Shown piece after piece: positions 44,282 through 54,619 of a DNA stretch of 64,000 bases. The DNA comes from an uncultured Clostridium sp. (GTDB lineage: Bacteria; Bacillota; Clostridia; Clostridiales; Clostridiaceae), in NCBI RefSeq assembly GCF_900769625.1, contig NZ_CAAGHK010000069.1:1-64000 (forward strand), read 5' to 3'. Below the pieces are notes generated by a model, which was given only the letters and a program-made list of their open reading frames with translations, was not told the origin of the DNA and did not search any database. Numbering within the stretch: the first letter of the stretch is position 1; each line of letters opens with the position of its first letter. The position numbers and the translations under genes were made by a program.

Positions 44282-44325
44282 GAAAGATTAGTTAACACAT
44301 TAGACACTACGTTAATTAATCTTTC
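44282..44325 (+). other. Hairpin before the GH42 gene
   Basis: GAAAGATTAGTTAAC pairs with GTTAATTAATCTTTC (one mismatch), followed by a weak T-rich tail and a fragment of the TTGACAAT repeat family. Possible partial terminator between transporter and enzyme genes. Confidence 0.55.
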
Positions 44326-44392
44326 TTGTTAATTGACAATAGTTAATAGGTGTGTCACCTCATTAAAATTTACACTACAGGGGGATTATAAA

Positions 44393-46477
44393 ATGAGAAA
44401 TCAATTTTTCTATAATAAAGTAACAGAGTTTTTACATGGAGGAGACTATAATCCAGATCAATGGCTTGATTATCCGGAAGTTTTAAATGAAGATGTACGT
44501 CTTTTAAAGCTTGCAAATTGTAACTGTGTTTCTATAAATATATTTGGATGGAGTGCTATTGAACCAGAAGAGGGGAAATACACATTTGAATGGCTTGATA
44601 AGATAATGGATGATATGGCTGCCAATAATATTCATGTTATTCTTGCAACACCAAGTGGAGCAAGACCGGCATGGATGTCAGAAAAATATCCAGAAGTTTT
44701 AAGAGTAAACAGCGATAGAATTAAGAATCTTCATGGACAAAGACATAATCACTGTTTTACATCGCCTTTATATAGAAGAAAGACTAATGAAATGAACAGA
44801 ATTCTTGCCGAAAGATATAAAGATCATCCTGCATTAATAATGTGGCATATTTCAAATGAATATGGTGGAGAATGTCACTGTGATTTATGCCAGGAAGCAT
44901 TTAGAAACTGGTTGAAGAAGAAATATGATAATGATTTAGATAAATTAAATAAAGCATGGTGGACAGGATTCTGGAGCCATAGATTTAACAACTGGACACA
45001 AATTGAAAGTCCATCAGAACATGGTGAAATGTTTGTACATGGACATAATCTTGATTGGAAGAGATTTGTTACTTACCAGACAATAGATTTCTATAAAAAT
45101 GAAATAGAACCAATAAGAGAAATTACACCAGATATACCTGTTACAGCAAACTTTATGGGTAACTATCCTCACATGGGATTATTCACAGGACTTGATTACT
45201 GGAAGTTTGCAAAAGAAGTAGATATAATGTCTTGGGACAACTATCCAGCATGGCATAATGATTTTGAAAGCACTGCTGAATTAGCTTCTAATGTTAGTTT
45301 TGTTCATGATATATACAGAAGTTTAAAAGGTGGTCAGCCATTCTTAGTGATGGAAAGTACTCCAAGTTTAGTTAACTGGCATGATATCAATAAGTTAAAG
45401 CGTCCTGGAATGCATATGCTTGGATCATTACAAGGTGTTGCTCATGGTGCGGACTCAGTATTATACTTCCAATGGAGAAAAGGAAGAGGAGCATCTGAAA
45501 AATTCCACGGTGCTGTTGTTGACCACTGCGGTCATGAAAATACAAGAGTATTCAGAGAAGTATCAGAATTAGGCTGTGTTCTTAAAAATATAAAAGAAAT
45601 ACAGGGAGCAACTTGTAATCCAGAAGTAGCAGTGGTATATGATGTTGAAAATAAATGGGCAATAGATGATCTTCAAGGTCTTAAGATGAAGAAGAAGGAG
45701 TATGAAGAAACATGTCAGAACAGCTATAGAGTTTTCTGGGAAAAAGGAATACCTACAGATGTAATAAGCATGGATTGTGATTTTTCTAAGTACAAGCTTT
45801 TAGTTGCACCAATGTTATATATGATTAAACCAGGTGTTGCAGAAAGATTAAATGAATTTGTAAGGAATGGTGGAACATTAATCACAACATATTGGAGCGG
45901 AGTTGTTGATGAAAATGATTTATGTTTCCTTAGCGGATTCCCAGGACCATTAAGAGAATTAACTGGCATATGGGCAGAAGAAATAGATTCCTTATATGAT
46001 ACTGAAAGAAATCATATCAAAATTACAAGTGCTGGATTAAACATTAAAGATAGTTATGAAGTATTTGATTACTGTGAATTAATCCATGCTGAAACTGCAC
46101 AGGTATTAGGTGAATATGAAGAAGATTTCTATGCTGGAATGCCTGCTGTAACAGTTAATAATTACGGAAGTGGAAAGTGTTATTATGTAGCAGCAAGAGC
46201 AGGATTTGATTTTAATACTGATTTCTATGGAAAGATTATTGAAGATTTAAAAATAAAGAGAGTAATTGATGCTGAACTTCCACAAGGGGTTACTGCACAG
46301 GAAAGAGTCAAAGATGGAATTGAATATATTTTTGTTATGAACTTTACAGAAGAAGAAAAAAATATATCTTTAGGAACAATAGAATATACTGATATGATCT
46401 CTCAAGAAGGAGTATGTAATTCAGTAACGATTGAAAAGTATGGAATAAAGATATTAAAAAGAACTTTAAAAAAATAA
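44393..46477 (+). CDS. ganA: Beta-galactosidase, GH42
   Basis: The 694-residue enzyme has GH42 features: HGGDYNPDQW near the start, acid/base E156 in HISNEYGGECHCDLC, which also has the zinc-type Cys cluster of the family, and nucleophile E321 in VMESTP; a glutamine-amidotransferase-like domain follows near 390-600. No signal peptide is present, so it acts on imported galactosides; GH42 enzymes prefer galacto-oligosaccharides over lactose. The frame is open from 44333, but GGGGGATTATAAAATG fixes the start at 44393. Last gene of the transporter operon. Confidence 0.93.
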   Translation: MRNQFFYNKVTEFLHGGDYNPDQWLDYPEVLNEDVRLLKLANCNCVSINIFGWSAIEPEEGKYTFEWLDKIMDDMAANNIHVILATPSGARPAWMSEKYPEVLRVNSDRIKNLHGQRHNHCFTSPLYRRKTNEMNRILAERYKDHPALIMWHISNEYGGECHCDLCQEAFRNWLKKKYDNDLDKLNKAWWTGFWSHRFNNWTQIESPSEHGEMFVHGHNLDWKRFVTYQTIDFYKNEIEPIREITPDIPVTANFMGNYPHMGLFTGLDYWKFAKEVDIMSWDNYPAWHNDFESTAELASNVSFVHDIYRSLKGGQPFLVMESTPSLVNWHDINKLKRPGMHMLGSLQGVAHGADSVLYFQWRKGRGASEKFHGAVVDHCGHENTRVFREVSELGCVLKNIKEIQGATCNPEVAVVYDVENKWAIDDLQGLKMKKKEYEETCQNSYRVFWEKGIPTDVISMDCDFSKYKLLVAPMLYMIKPGVAERLNEFVRNGGTLITTYWSGVVDENDLCFLSGFPGPLRELTGIWAEEIDSLYDTERNHIKITSAGLNIKDSYEVFDYCELIHAETAQVLGEYEEDFYAGMPAVTVNNYGSGKCYYVAARAGFDFNTDFYGKIIEDLKIKRVIDAELPQGVTAQERVKDGIEYIFVMNFTEEEKNISLGTIEYTDMISQEGVCNSVTIEKYGIKILKRTLKK

Positions 46478-46573
46478 TATGAGTATTACTGAGTTTAAAG
46501 TAATGAGATAAAGGATTTGTTTCTAATAGTTTAAGAGAAAGTATAGAAAAAGTAAATTTATAATAATATATTT

Positions 46574-46607
46574 GACGCCTCAGAAAATAATTTTCTGGGG
46601 CGTTTTT
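46574..46607. terminator. Bidirectional terminator between GH42 and the kinase gene
   Basis: ACGCCTCAGAAAA pairs with TTTTCTGGGGCGT across a short loop, followed by TTTT; the convergent gene ends at 46616. Confidence 0.85.
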
Positions 46608-46615
46608 AAAATGAT

Positions 46616-48418
46616 TTAATTGGTTTCGGGATATTCAATAATTGCAGGAACCGATAGTTTAACAATTGTACCTTTATTAGGTTGACTGGTAATATTTACA
46701 ACATATTCCTCGCCATATATAAGCTTTATTCTATCATTAACATTATTTATTCCGATGCTTGTAAAGTTGTTGTTCTTTTTATGATTACCGCTATAAATAT
46801 TATTCAATTCTTCATCAGTCATTCCAATACCATTATCTACTATCTCACAGATAAGCAAATTATCCTTTTTGTTTACAAAGACATGAATTGAACCAGAATC
46901 CATATCGGTAAAAGCATGGAAGAAAGCATTTTCGATAAAAGGCTGTAGGATTAATTTTGGTATAATGTATTTTTCACATTCCGGAATTATAAAAAAATTA
47001 ACATTTATCTTATCGCCATATCGCACATGATTTATAAGTACATAGTTTTTGAGGTTTTCAATTTCCTCGGAAATAGTAATCATTTCTTTCTTGTTGCTTA
47101 TTGTATTTCGAAGCAGAGAAATAAAAGCATCAATTACTTCAGAAGATTTTGTTTTATTTTCCTGCCATACAAGCCACTTGATAGAGGAGAGGGTGTTATA
47201 TATAAAATGAGGATTTATCTGCATTTGCAGAGCAAAAATTTCAGCTTTACGCTTTTCATTCTGAATCTTCATTTTTTGATCTACATAGCTGTTTAATCCA
47301 TCAAGCATATAATTAAATGCACTGCATAACTCTCTTACTTCAGGGCTGCCGTTGATTGAAATATGATTATTAAAATCTCCATGTATTATTTTTGGCATTG
47401 TCTTAGCGAGTACTAATATAGGTCTTGTAGTTTTTTTGACGATAAAAAATATTATAATTATAAAAATAAAAGCTATGCTAAGACTTAGAAAGGTAATCTG
47501 CCATGTATTATAGATTTCATTAAGTACAATATTTTTATCTATTGTTCCGATAATATTAAAATTGTAAGTAGATAGATATTTTGATAAGACAGAAACATCG
47601 GACGAATTTAATTTTGTATCCAGATAAGTTAAATCATTATCGATAATCTGTTGCGAAATATTATATAAATTTGAATTGTTAGTACCTATTTCATAAGTAA
47701 GATTAGAAGAAACTACTGTGCCATCATTGGCAATTATGGAAATATTATTTCCGTTTCCTACAAATGGAAGATAATATTTTTTAAGATATTCCTGACTTAT
47801 GAAAGCGTAAACATATCCATATATTTTTTTGGTATATTTATCATGAAGAACTTTAATTGCAACCCATCCTCCACAAATTTCACTATTTTTGGTAAAGCTG
47901 TTATGATAGTATTGATAAAATATCTGATTTTCATTTTCTAAGGCTGTTTTAGTTATCTGATGATTTAATAATTCTTTTGGACTAAAGAGCATTGACTCAT
48001 TATTCTGTACATATCTCTGTTCATTAACACCTACAACACATATAGTTATTCCATTTGAGTCCTGAGAGGAAAGATAATTTCCTAGTGATTTATCTATGTT
48101 ATATATAGTTTTAAAATAATCTTGAGAAGTCATCTCAGTTTTAGTTAAAAAATTTTGAAAATCAGCACTATCTGCAACGATATTCATTGCTGTAATTACT
48201 TTTGAATTCAGCTCATTAAAATCTTCAGTTATTTGACTGAGAACTTTATAATTGGATTTACTGAAGGAATTTGCAATTGTATTCTTTGAAATTTTTATGG
48301 TTATTGTACTTATTAAAATAGAAATAAGTATTATACTTATTAACATGATACTTCCAACACGTATAAATAAAGTTGTCGAGTCAAAAAATTTATTTAGTTT
48401 ATTTTTTAGTACATTCAT
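46616..48418 (-). CDS. Sensor histidine kinase, YesM/LytS type
   Basis: The 600-residue kinase has membrane segments at about 20-42 and 305-328 flanking a 260-residue extracellular sensor, a HAMP domain (330-385), and a His_kinase domain with the phospho-acceptor His in QINPHFIYNTLSS, then the ATPase motifs IENAFFHAF, DNGIGM and GIGINNVNDRI. GAGAGGATA precedes ATG. It lies downstream of the YesN-like regulator gene on the same strand, 35 bases apart, and probably senses an extracellular galactoside or plant polysaccharide fragment. Confidence 0.9.
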   Translation of the reverse strand: MNVLKNKLNKFFDSTTLFIRVGSIMLISIILISILISTITIKISKNTIANSFSKSNYKVLSQITEDFNELNSKVITAMNIVADSADFQNFLTKTEMTSQDYFKTIYNIDKSLGNYLSSQDSNGITICVVGVNEQRYVQNNESMLFSPKELLNHQITKTALENENQIFYQYYHNSFTKNSEICGGWVAIKVLHDKYTKKIYGYVYAFISQEYLKKYYLPFVGNGNNISIIANDGTVVSSNLTYEIGTNNSNLYNISQQIIDNDLTYLDTKLNSSDVSVLSKYLSTYNFNIIGTIDKNIVLNEIYNTWQITFLSLSIAFIFIIIIFFIVKKTTRPILVLAKTMPKIIHGDFNNHISINGSPEVRELCSAFNYMLDGLNSYVDQKMKIQNEKRKAEIFALQMQINPHFIYNTLSSIKWLVWQENKTKSSEVIDAFISLLRNTISNKKEMITISEEIENLKNYVLINHVRYGDKINVNFFIIPECEKYIIPKLILQPFIENAFFHAFTDMDSGSIHVFVNKKDNLLICEIVDNGIGMTDEELNNIYSGNHKKNNNFTSIGINNVNDRIKLIYGEEYVVNITSQPNKGTIVKLSVPAIIEYPETN

Positions 48419-48453
48419 TATTGATATCCTCTCATAAACTGGTAGTAAATCTC

Positions 48454-50001
48454 TTAAATAAGATTTTTTCTATATGAACTGGGAGTGAAACCAGTAAATT
48501 TTTTGAATACCTTAGAGAAATAACTTTGATCAGAATATCCAACCATAGAACTTACAGCTGAAATTGACATATCTTGCTTTAAGAATTCACATGCTTTCTC
48601 AATTCTAATTTTGTTTAGAAATTCATTGAAACCTTCCTGATTATGTGAACTAAAATAAGATGAAAGGTAATAGTAATTGAAATTGAATTTTTTGGAAACG
48701 TCAGTTAATGTAAGAGGTTCAGCATAATTCACCTGTATATATTGGATTATTTTATTAATTATATGGTAATTAAAGGTGGTTTCGTGCTTATTAATTAATT
48801 CTTTGAATGTATCACGTATTTCCTCACATATTGTGATAAGATCTTCTGCATATATAGCCTGGTCAATTTCAGTAAAAAATTTATGTTTCAATGAGTTAAT
48901 TTCAAAATGGTCGATATTTAATGTCTCAAGATTTGATATAGCATTATAAGTGCAGTTCTGTAATATATTTTTCAGTTCAAATTCAGTTGAATCTTTATGT
49001 CTAATTACTTGCGAAATATGTTCTAGCAGCATATCAAAAGCACTAACTATATTTAGTGATGACATAAGTTCGGCAAATGACTTGAAGTTAAAACTTTTTT
49101 CATCAGACACCTCGGTATAATCATTTGATGCATAAAAACAAGATTTTCTATTAAAGAAATATTGTGAACATAAAAATAAGAAATTCTCATCATATATATG
49201 TTTTATGTCTTTTAATGAGTGAAAAACTTTACTTAATACTAAAAAGCTTTTTGGAAAATTCATAGAAAATTTTTCAGAGAAACTTTTCAACTCATATATT
49301 AAATTCGAGTTATTTTCATGTTTGAAATTTATTAAACAAATTACAATTTCATTATCAAGAACTATTGTTTTATATACTGATTTAGTAAAATTAGATGAAA
49401 AGAATGTGTCTAATTGTGAAACTAGTTCTGTGATAAGCGTATTTCTTTCCGTATAATCTTTGAAGAGTTTCTTGACATTTATTCCAAATAGATAAAATTC
49501 ATCATGTATAAATAATTCATTTAATTCGTTAAAGTTAATATCAGAATTAAAACCAAGGATTAATCTTTTTAGTACTGTTTCCGTATGTTGTGCATTGCTC
49601 GATGATAAAGTGAAATTATTAATTCTGCCAGCAGCTTTTTTTAATGAATTAAGCAATGAATCAAGTTCCAGTGTAGGTTTCAATAAGTAATCGATTGCAC
49701 CATTTTGAAATGAAGATTTCACATATTCAAAATCACTATAACTGCTTAAAATAATTATTGATATGTCTGGATAATTATTTTGAATATATTGGCTTAATTC
49801 AATACCATCAATTTGTGGCATTACTATATCAGAAATAATAATATGTGGCTGTTCTTTTTTTATAAGCTCAATTGCTTCCTGACCGTTAGAAGCTTGTCCT
49901 ATAATTTTAAAACCTTCTTTTTCCCAATCAGTCATGTATTTTATGCCTTGTCTCATAATAAATTCGTCATCAATAATTAAAATTTTACAAAGATCATTCA
50001 A
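48454..50001 (-). CDS. AraC-type response regulator, YesN type
   Basis: The 515-residue regulator has a receiver domain (DDE near 11-13, phospho-acceptor Asp in IIISDIVMPQIDG, K in LLKPT), a long middle region of about 270 residues and two C-terminal AraC helix-turn-helix motifs (LTLTDVSKKFNFNYYYLSSYF and ISAVSSMVGYSDQSYFSKVF). TTG is the start, with GAGGTG 8 bases before it; the nearby ATG is out of frame. It is transcribed away from galM, and with the kinase it likely activates the neighbouring galactoside genes; direct repeats at 40829-40863 and 50105-50125 are candidate targets. Confidence 0.9.
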   Translation of the reverse strand: MNDLCKILIIDDEFIMRQGIKYMTDWEKEGFKIIGQASNGQEAIELIKKEQPHIIISDIVMPQIDGIELSQYIQNNYPDISIIILSSYSDFEYVKSSFQNGAIDYLLKPTLELDSLLNSLKKAAGRINNFTLSSSNAQHTETVLKRLILGFNSDINFNELNELFIHDEFYLFGINVKKLFKDYTERNTLITELVSQLDTFFSSNFTKSVYKTIVLDNEIVICLINFKHENNSNLIYELKSFSEKFSMNFPKSFLVLSKVFHSLKDIKHIYDENFLFLCSQYFFNRKSCFYASNDYTEVSDEKSFNFKSFAELMSSLNIVSAFDMLLEHISQVIRHKDSTEFELKNILQNCTYNAISNLETLNIDHFEINSLKHKFFTEIDQAIYAEDLITICEEIRDTFKELINKHETTFNYHIINKIIQYIQVNYAEPLTLTDVSKKFNFNYYYLSSYFSSHNQEGFNEFLNKIRIEKACEFLKQDMSISAVSSMVGYSDQSYFSKVFKKFTGFTPSSYRKNLI

Positions 50002-50102
50002 TTTTTAAGCACCTCAAATTCGAAAATAAAGTAATGTAATACAAAATTTATTAAGTTATTTAAATTATAAAGCATTTTAAAAAGGTTTTCAAATGATATT
50101 CT

Positions 50103-50155
50103 TTAGTAAAAAACAAGTAAAAAATGTTGACTTTTTACTAAAAAAGAGATAAAAT
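50103..50155 (+). promoter_or_regulatory. galM promoter with overlapping repeats
   Basis: TTGACT (50127-50132), 17-base spacer, TAAAAT (50150-50155) is a near-ideal sigma-A promoter. AGTAAAAAA occurs twice just upstream (from 50105 and 50116, 11 bases apart) and TTTAGTAAAAA faces TTTTTACTAAA around the -35 box. The region also lies upstream of the divergent yesN-like gene. Confidence 0.7.
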
Positions 50156-50192
50156 TTACTTATGAAAACTATTACAAAGAGGTGGTAGCAGT

Positions 50193-51248
50193 ATGTCAAT
50201 AGTAAAAAACTTTTTTGGAAAAACATCCAAAAATGAAGAAATATATTCTTTTATTTTAGAAAATAATACTGGAATGAAGGTAAAAATTATAAATTACGGT
50301 GCAACTGTAGTATCAATTATTGTAAAAGATAAAAATGAAGAATACGGTGATGTAGTTCTTGGATATGATACTGTTGAAGGATATGAAAATGGGGATAAGT
50401 ATTTTGGCGCTGTTGTAGGAAGATGTGCAAACAGAATCGCAGACGGAATTTTTAATCTTAACGGAAAAAAGTACAAGTTATGTACTAATAATGATGTAAA
50501 TCATCTTCATGGAGGAGAAATAGGATTTAATAAGGTAGTATGGGATGTTGTAGATTTTGACAGCAAGTCAGATTTTCTTGAATTGACATATACGAGCAAA
50601 GATGGCGAAGAGGGATATCCAGGAAATCTTAAAGTTAATGTTAAATATACTCTTACAGAAGATAATTCATTAGAAATAGAATATAAAGCTGTAAGTGATG
50701 CTGATACAGTAGTTAATCTTACAAATCATTCTTATTTTAATTTAGGTGGACATGATTCAGGAGATGCACTAAACCATATGGTAATGATTAATAGCGATGA
50801 ATTTACAGTTAACAATGAAAAGTCAGTTCCTACAGGGGAAATAAGATTTGTAGAGGGAACACCAATGGATTTTAGAAAATTCAACAGAGTTGGGGAAAAT
50901 ATAGATTGTGATTATGAGCAGATAGTATTAGGATGTGGCTTTGATCATAACTGGGTATTAAAAGAAAACGGAAATGAAATGCAGAAAGCAGCTGAAATAG
51001 TGGAAGAAAATAGTGGGAGAAAACTTGAAGTATTCACTACAATGCCTGGGATACAGTTTTATAGTGCAAACTTTCTAGATGGTTCAGATATTGGGAAGAA
51101 TAATACTCCATATGAAAGAAGAGCAGGTTTATGCTTTGAAACACAGTATGCACCAAATGCTATAAACATGCCAGAATTTAAATCAACAATACTTAAAGCT
51201 GGAGAACATTATAATGAAAAAACAGCTTATAAATTTACAACAATATAG
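50193..51248 (+). CDS. galM: Aldose 1-epimerase (galactose mutarotase)
   Basis: GalM converts beta-galactose, the product of beta-galactosidases, to the alpha form used by GalK. The 351-residue protein has GRCANRIADGIF near 76-87, HLHGG near 102-106, NLTNHSYFNL with the catalytic His near 178-187, and the C-terminal Glu in FETQYAPNAIN. AGAGGTGG precedes ATG. The lacZ gene follows after 138 bases that contain a degenerate repeat copy. Confidence 0.94.
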   Translation: MSIVKNFFGKTSKNEEIYSFILENNTGMKVKIINYGATVVSIIVKDKNEEYGDVVLGYDTVEGYENGDKYFGAVVGRCANRIADGIFNLNGKKYKLCTNNDVNHLHGGEIGFNKVVWDVVDFDSKSDFLELTYTSKDGEEGYPGNLKVNVKYTLTEDNSLEIEYKAVSDADTVVNLTNHSYFNLGGHDSGDALNHMVMINSDEFTVNNEKSVPTGEIRFVEGTPMDFRKFNRVGENIDCDYEQIVLGCGFDHNWVLKENGNEMQKAAEIVEENSGRKLEVFTTMPGIQFYSANFLDGSDIGKNNTPYERRAGLCFETQYAPNAINMPEFKSTILKAGEHYNEKTAYKFTTI

Positions 51249-51264
51249 ATAGTACAAACAGATT

Positions 51265-51360
51265 ATACATTCCAAATTAATAATTGACATTGGACAGTTG
51301 ATGTGAAAATCATATAAGGATTTATTAATTACTATGATTAGAACTTATATATATAAATAA
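51265..51360. repeat. Interspersed repeat, degenerate copy C
   Basis: AATAATTGACATTGGACAGT, then GTGAAAATC...AAGGATTTATTAATTACTATG and AGAACTTATATATA follow the same order as copy A at 1-95, with more substitutions and a weakened hairpin. It lies between galM and lacZ. Confidence 0.55.
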
Positions 51361-51386
51361 TAATATTTAAGAAAGAAGGATGAGTT

Positions 51387-54300
51387 ATGAAAACGAGAGA
51401 ATTTACACTTGACTGGCTTGAAAATCCAGAAGTATTTAGAGTTAACAGAATAGATGCACATTCGGACCATTGGTTTTATGAGAATTTAAATGAAATAGAT
51501 TTAGAAGATAAAATGCCTCTTAGACAATATCTTAATGGTAAATGGAGATTTTCATATAGCGAAAATCCAAGCTTAAGACTTAAGGATTTCTATAAGGAAG
51601 ATTTTAATGTAGATGGATTTGATTACATTGAAGTACCAGGACATATTCAATTACAGGGATATGACAAGTGCCAGTACATAAATACAATGTATCCATGGGA
51701 AGGTCACGATGAATTAAGACCACCTCATATTTCTAAAACATATAATCCAGTAGGAAGTTATGTAAAATACTTTGAAGTAAATGAAGGACTTAAGAATAAA
51801 CAGACATTCATTTCGTTCCAGGGCGTTGAAACTGCATTTTATGTATGGGTTAATGGTGAATTTGTAGGATTCAGCGAAGATACATTTACACCATCAGAAT
51901 TTGATATTACAGAATACTTAAAAGAAGGTTCAAACAAACTTGCTGTTGAAGTTTATAAGAGAAGCAGTGCGAGCTGGATCGAAGATCAGGATTTCTGGAG
52001 ATTCTCAGGAATATTCAGAGATGTGTATTTATATGCAGTACCAAAAACACATATCAATGATATTTTTGTAAAAACAGAATTAAGCAGTGATTATAAGGAT
52101 GCAAAATTAAATGCTGAACTTAAAATTACTGGAGAAATCAAAGGGAACATTGAAGCATATTTAGAGGATAAAGAAGGAAACAAGATTGCTGCATGTAAAG
52201 AAAGTATAGTTTCAGAAAATATGACTATATCTTTAGAAGCAGGGGATGTAAAGCTTTGGAGTGCTGAAGTTCCAAATTTATATACATTAAAGATTTTAGT
52301 TAATGACGAAAATGGAAACTTAGTTGAAGCAGTACCACAAAGAGTAGGTTTCAGACATTTTGAACTTACTGATAAGATAATGAAGATAAATGGCAAAAGA
52401 ATTGTATTCAAGGGTGTAAATCGTCATGAATTCAGTGCTAGACGTGGACGTTCGATAACTAAGGAAGATATGATCTGGGATATCAAGTTCATGAAGAGAC
52501 ATAATATAAATGCAGTAAGAACTTCACATTATCCAAATCAAAGCTTATGGTACAGACTTTGTGATGAATATGGAATTTATTTAATAGATGAAACAAACCT
52601 TGAAAGCCATGGTTCATGGCAGAAGATGGGGGTATGTTCTCCTGAATGGAATGTACCAGGAAACTTACCTGAATGGCAGGCTTGTGTGTTAGACAGAGCA
52701 GAATCAATGCTTGAACGTGATAAGAATCATCCAGCTATAGTAATATGGTCATGCGGTAATGAATCATATGCTGGTGAAGATATATTCCAAATGTCAGAAT
52801 ACTTCAGAAAGAAAGATCCATCACGTGTTGTTCACTATGAAGGTGTTTTCTGGAACAGAGAATATGATAAGATCAGTGACATGGAAAGCAGAATGTATGC
52901 AAAAGTTGCCGACATTGAAGAATATTTAGATAATAATCCACAAAAGCCATACATAAGCTGTGAATATATGCATGCTATGGGTAACTCATGTGGAGGATTG
53001 AAGAAATACATAGAACTTGAAAATAAGTATCCTATGTATCAAGGTGGATTCATCTGGGATTACGGTGATCAGGCACTTTACAGAACAGCACCAAACGGAA
53101 AGGAAGTATTATCATATGGTGGTGATTTCACAGACAGACCAAGTGATTATAACTTCTCTGGAAATGGACTGATTTTTGCAGACAGAACTGAATCATCAAA
53201 GGCTCAGGAAGTAAAATATTTATATCAAAATATTAAATTTATACCTGATGAAAAGGGAGTTCTTATAAAGAACGAAAATCTTTTTGTAAATGTTGATAAA
53301 TATGATTTAAAATTTACTGTTGAAAGAGAAGGTGAATTATTGCAAAGCGGTACAATAAATGTATCTGTTGAAGCTGGTGAAGAAAAATATGTTGAACTTC
53401 CAATAAATGATTACAGTAGTGAAAAAGAAGTTGTATTAACAGTATCAGCAGTATTAAAGAGTGATGAATTCTGGGCTGAAGCTGGATATGAAGTAGGATT
53501 TGGTCAGGCTGTTATAAAAGGAAATTTTAAAGAAGAAAAAGCATCAAAATCTAAATTGAAGGTTGTACATGGAGATGTTAACATAGGTATACACGGAGAT
53601 GCATTTAAGGTGATTTTCTCTAAGCAGGAAGGCGGAATTGTATCTTTAAGATATGCAGGAAAAGAATTCATTACAAGAGTTCCAAAGCCTTACTACTGGA
53701 GAGCAACTACCGATAATGACAGAGGAAATAAGCATGAATTCAGATGTATACAATGGATGGGGGCTACTGTTGGACAGAAACATTGTGATTTCTCACTTGA
53801 AGAAAAAGAAGATTCAATTGTATTAAAATATGTTTATGAACTGCCAACAATTCCAGCAACAAAAGTTAACATGACATATGTTATTGAAGAAGATGGAGTT
53901 ATTAAAGTAAATGTACTTTATAATGGGGTGGAAGGACTTCCAGAACTTCCAATGCTAGGAATGAACTTCAGATTATTAGCAGAATTCAATTCATTTAAAT
54001 GGTATGGAAGAGGACAGGAAGAAAACTACATTGACAGAAATGAAGGAGCTAAATTAGGAGTATTCAGCAGTACACCTGTAGAAAACCTATCTAAGTATTT
54101 AGTACCTCAGGAATGTGGAAACAGAACAGATACAAGATGGGTTGAAGTTAGAAATAAAAATGGAGAAGGACTTAGATTTTCTTATGATGAAGTACCATTT
54201 GAATTCAGCGTATTACCATACAACTGTATGGAACTAGAAAATGCTCTTCATCAAGAAGACTTACCACCAGTTAATTTCACTAATGTAAATATTATTGGAA

Positions 54301-54413
54301 AGCAGATGGGTGTCGGAGGAGATGATAGCTGGGGCGCTCCAGTTCTTAAGGAATATTGTATAGATTCAAGCAGAAACCTTGAATATACATTTAAAATTTC
54401 AGGTTTAAGATAA
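51387..54413 (+). CDS. lacZ: Beta-galactosidase, GH2 (LacZ)
   Basis: The 1008-residue enzyme is a full-length LacZ: jelly-roll N-terminal domain (VPGHIQLQGYDKCQYIN, FISFQGVETAFYVWVNG), two immunoglobulin-like domains, the barrel with acid/base E459 in WSCGNES and nucleophile E526 in SCEYMHAMGNS, and the C-terminal Bgal_small_N domain ending near residue 1000. It is cytoplasmic and hydrolyses lactose to glucose and galactose. GAAGGATGA precedes ATG. With galM just upstream it completes the beta-galactoside block. How lactose enters is not shown; the GanSPQ-type transporter is one option. Confidence 0.96.
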   Translation: MKTREFTLDWLENPEVFRVNRIDAHSDHWFYENLNEIDLEDKMPLRQYLNGKWRFSYSENPSLRLKDFYKEDFNVDGFDYIEVPGHIQLQGYDKCQYINTMYPWEGHDELRPPHISKTYNPVGSYVKYFEVNEGLKNKQTFISFQGVETAFYVWVNGEFVGFSEDTFTPSEFDITEYLKEGSNKLAVEVYKRSSASWIEDQDFWRFSGIFRDVYLYAVPKTHINDIFVKTELSSDYKDAKLNAELKITGEIKGNIEAYLEDKEGNKIAACKESIVSENMTISLEAGDVKLWSAEVPNLYTLKILVNDENGNLVEAVPQRVGFRHFELTDKIMKINGKRIVFKGVNRHEFSARRGRSITKEDMIWDIKFMKRHNINAVRTSHYPNQSLWYRLCDEYGIYLIDETNLESHGSWQKMGVCSPEWNVPGNLPEWQACVLDRAESMLERDKNHPAIVIWSCGNESYAGEDIFQMSEYFRKKDPSRVVHYEGVFWNREYDKISDMESRMYAKVADIEEYLDNNPQKPYISCEYMHAMGNSCGGLKKYIELENKYPMYQGGFIWDYGDQALYRTAPNGKEVLSYGGDFTDRPSDYNFSGNGLIFADRTESSKAQEVKYLYQNIKFIPDEKGVLIKNENLFVNVDKYDLKFTVEREGELLQSGTINVSVEAGEEKYVELPINDYSSEKEVVLTVSAVLKSDEFWAEAGYEVGFGQAVIKGNFKEEKASKSKLKVVHGDVNIGIHGDAFKVIFSKQEGGIVSLRYAGKEFITRVPKPYYWRATTDNDRGNKHEFRCIQWMGATVGQKHCDFSLEEKEDSIVLKYVYELPTIPATKVNMTYVIEEDGVIKVNVLYNGVEGLPELPMLGMNFRLLAEFNSFKWYGRGQEENYIDRNEGAKLGVFSSTPVENLSKYLVPQECGNRTDTRWVEVRNKNGEGLRFSYDEVPFEFSVLPYNCMELENALHQEDLPPVNFTNVNIIGKQMGVGGDDSWGAPVLKEYCIDSSRNLEYTFKISGLR

Positions 54414-54467
54414 TAATTAAAAATTAAAGGCTTTCGATATGAGAGAAGAATAAATTAATAAATAAGA

Positions 54468-54523
54468 AAAAGCACTATATCAATTTATATTAACATAGTA
54501 TAAATGATATAGTGCTTTTCTTT
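54468..54523 (+). terminator. Terminator of lacZ
   Basis: AAAGCACTATATCA pairs with TGATATAGTGCTTT, with TTATA/TATAA nested, followed by TCTTT. Confidence 0.8.
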
Positions 54524-54619
54524 ATATAAATGGTTATAATTTAGACATGATAATGACATAGATAATAAGTATAATTAAATTAATATTATATATGGAGATA
54601 AGATGGAGAGAAATTAAGG

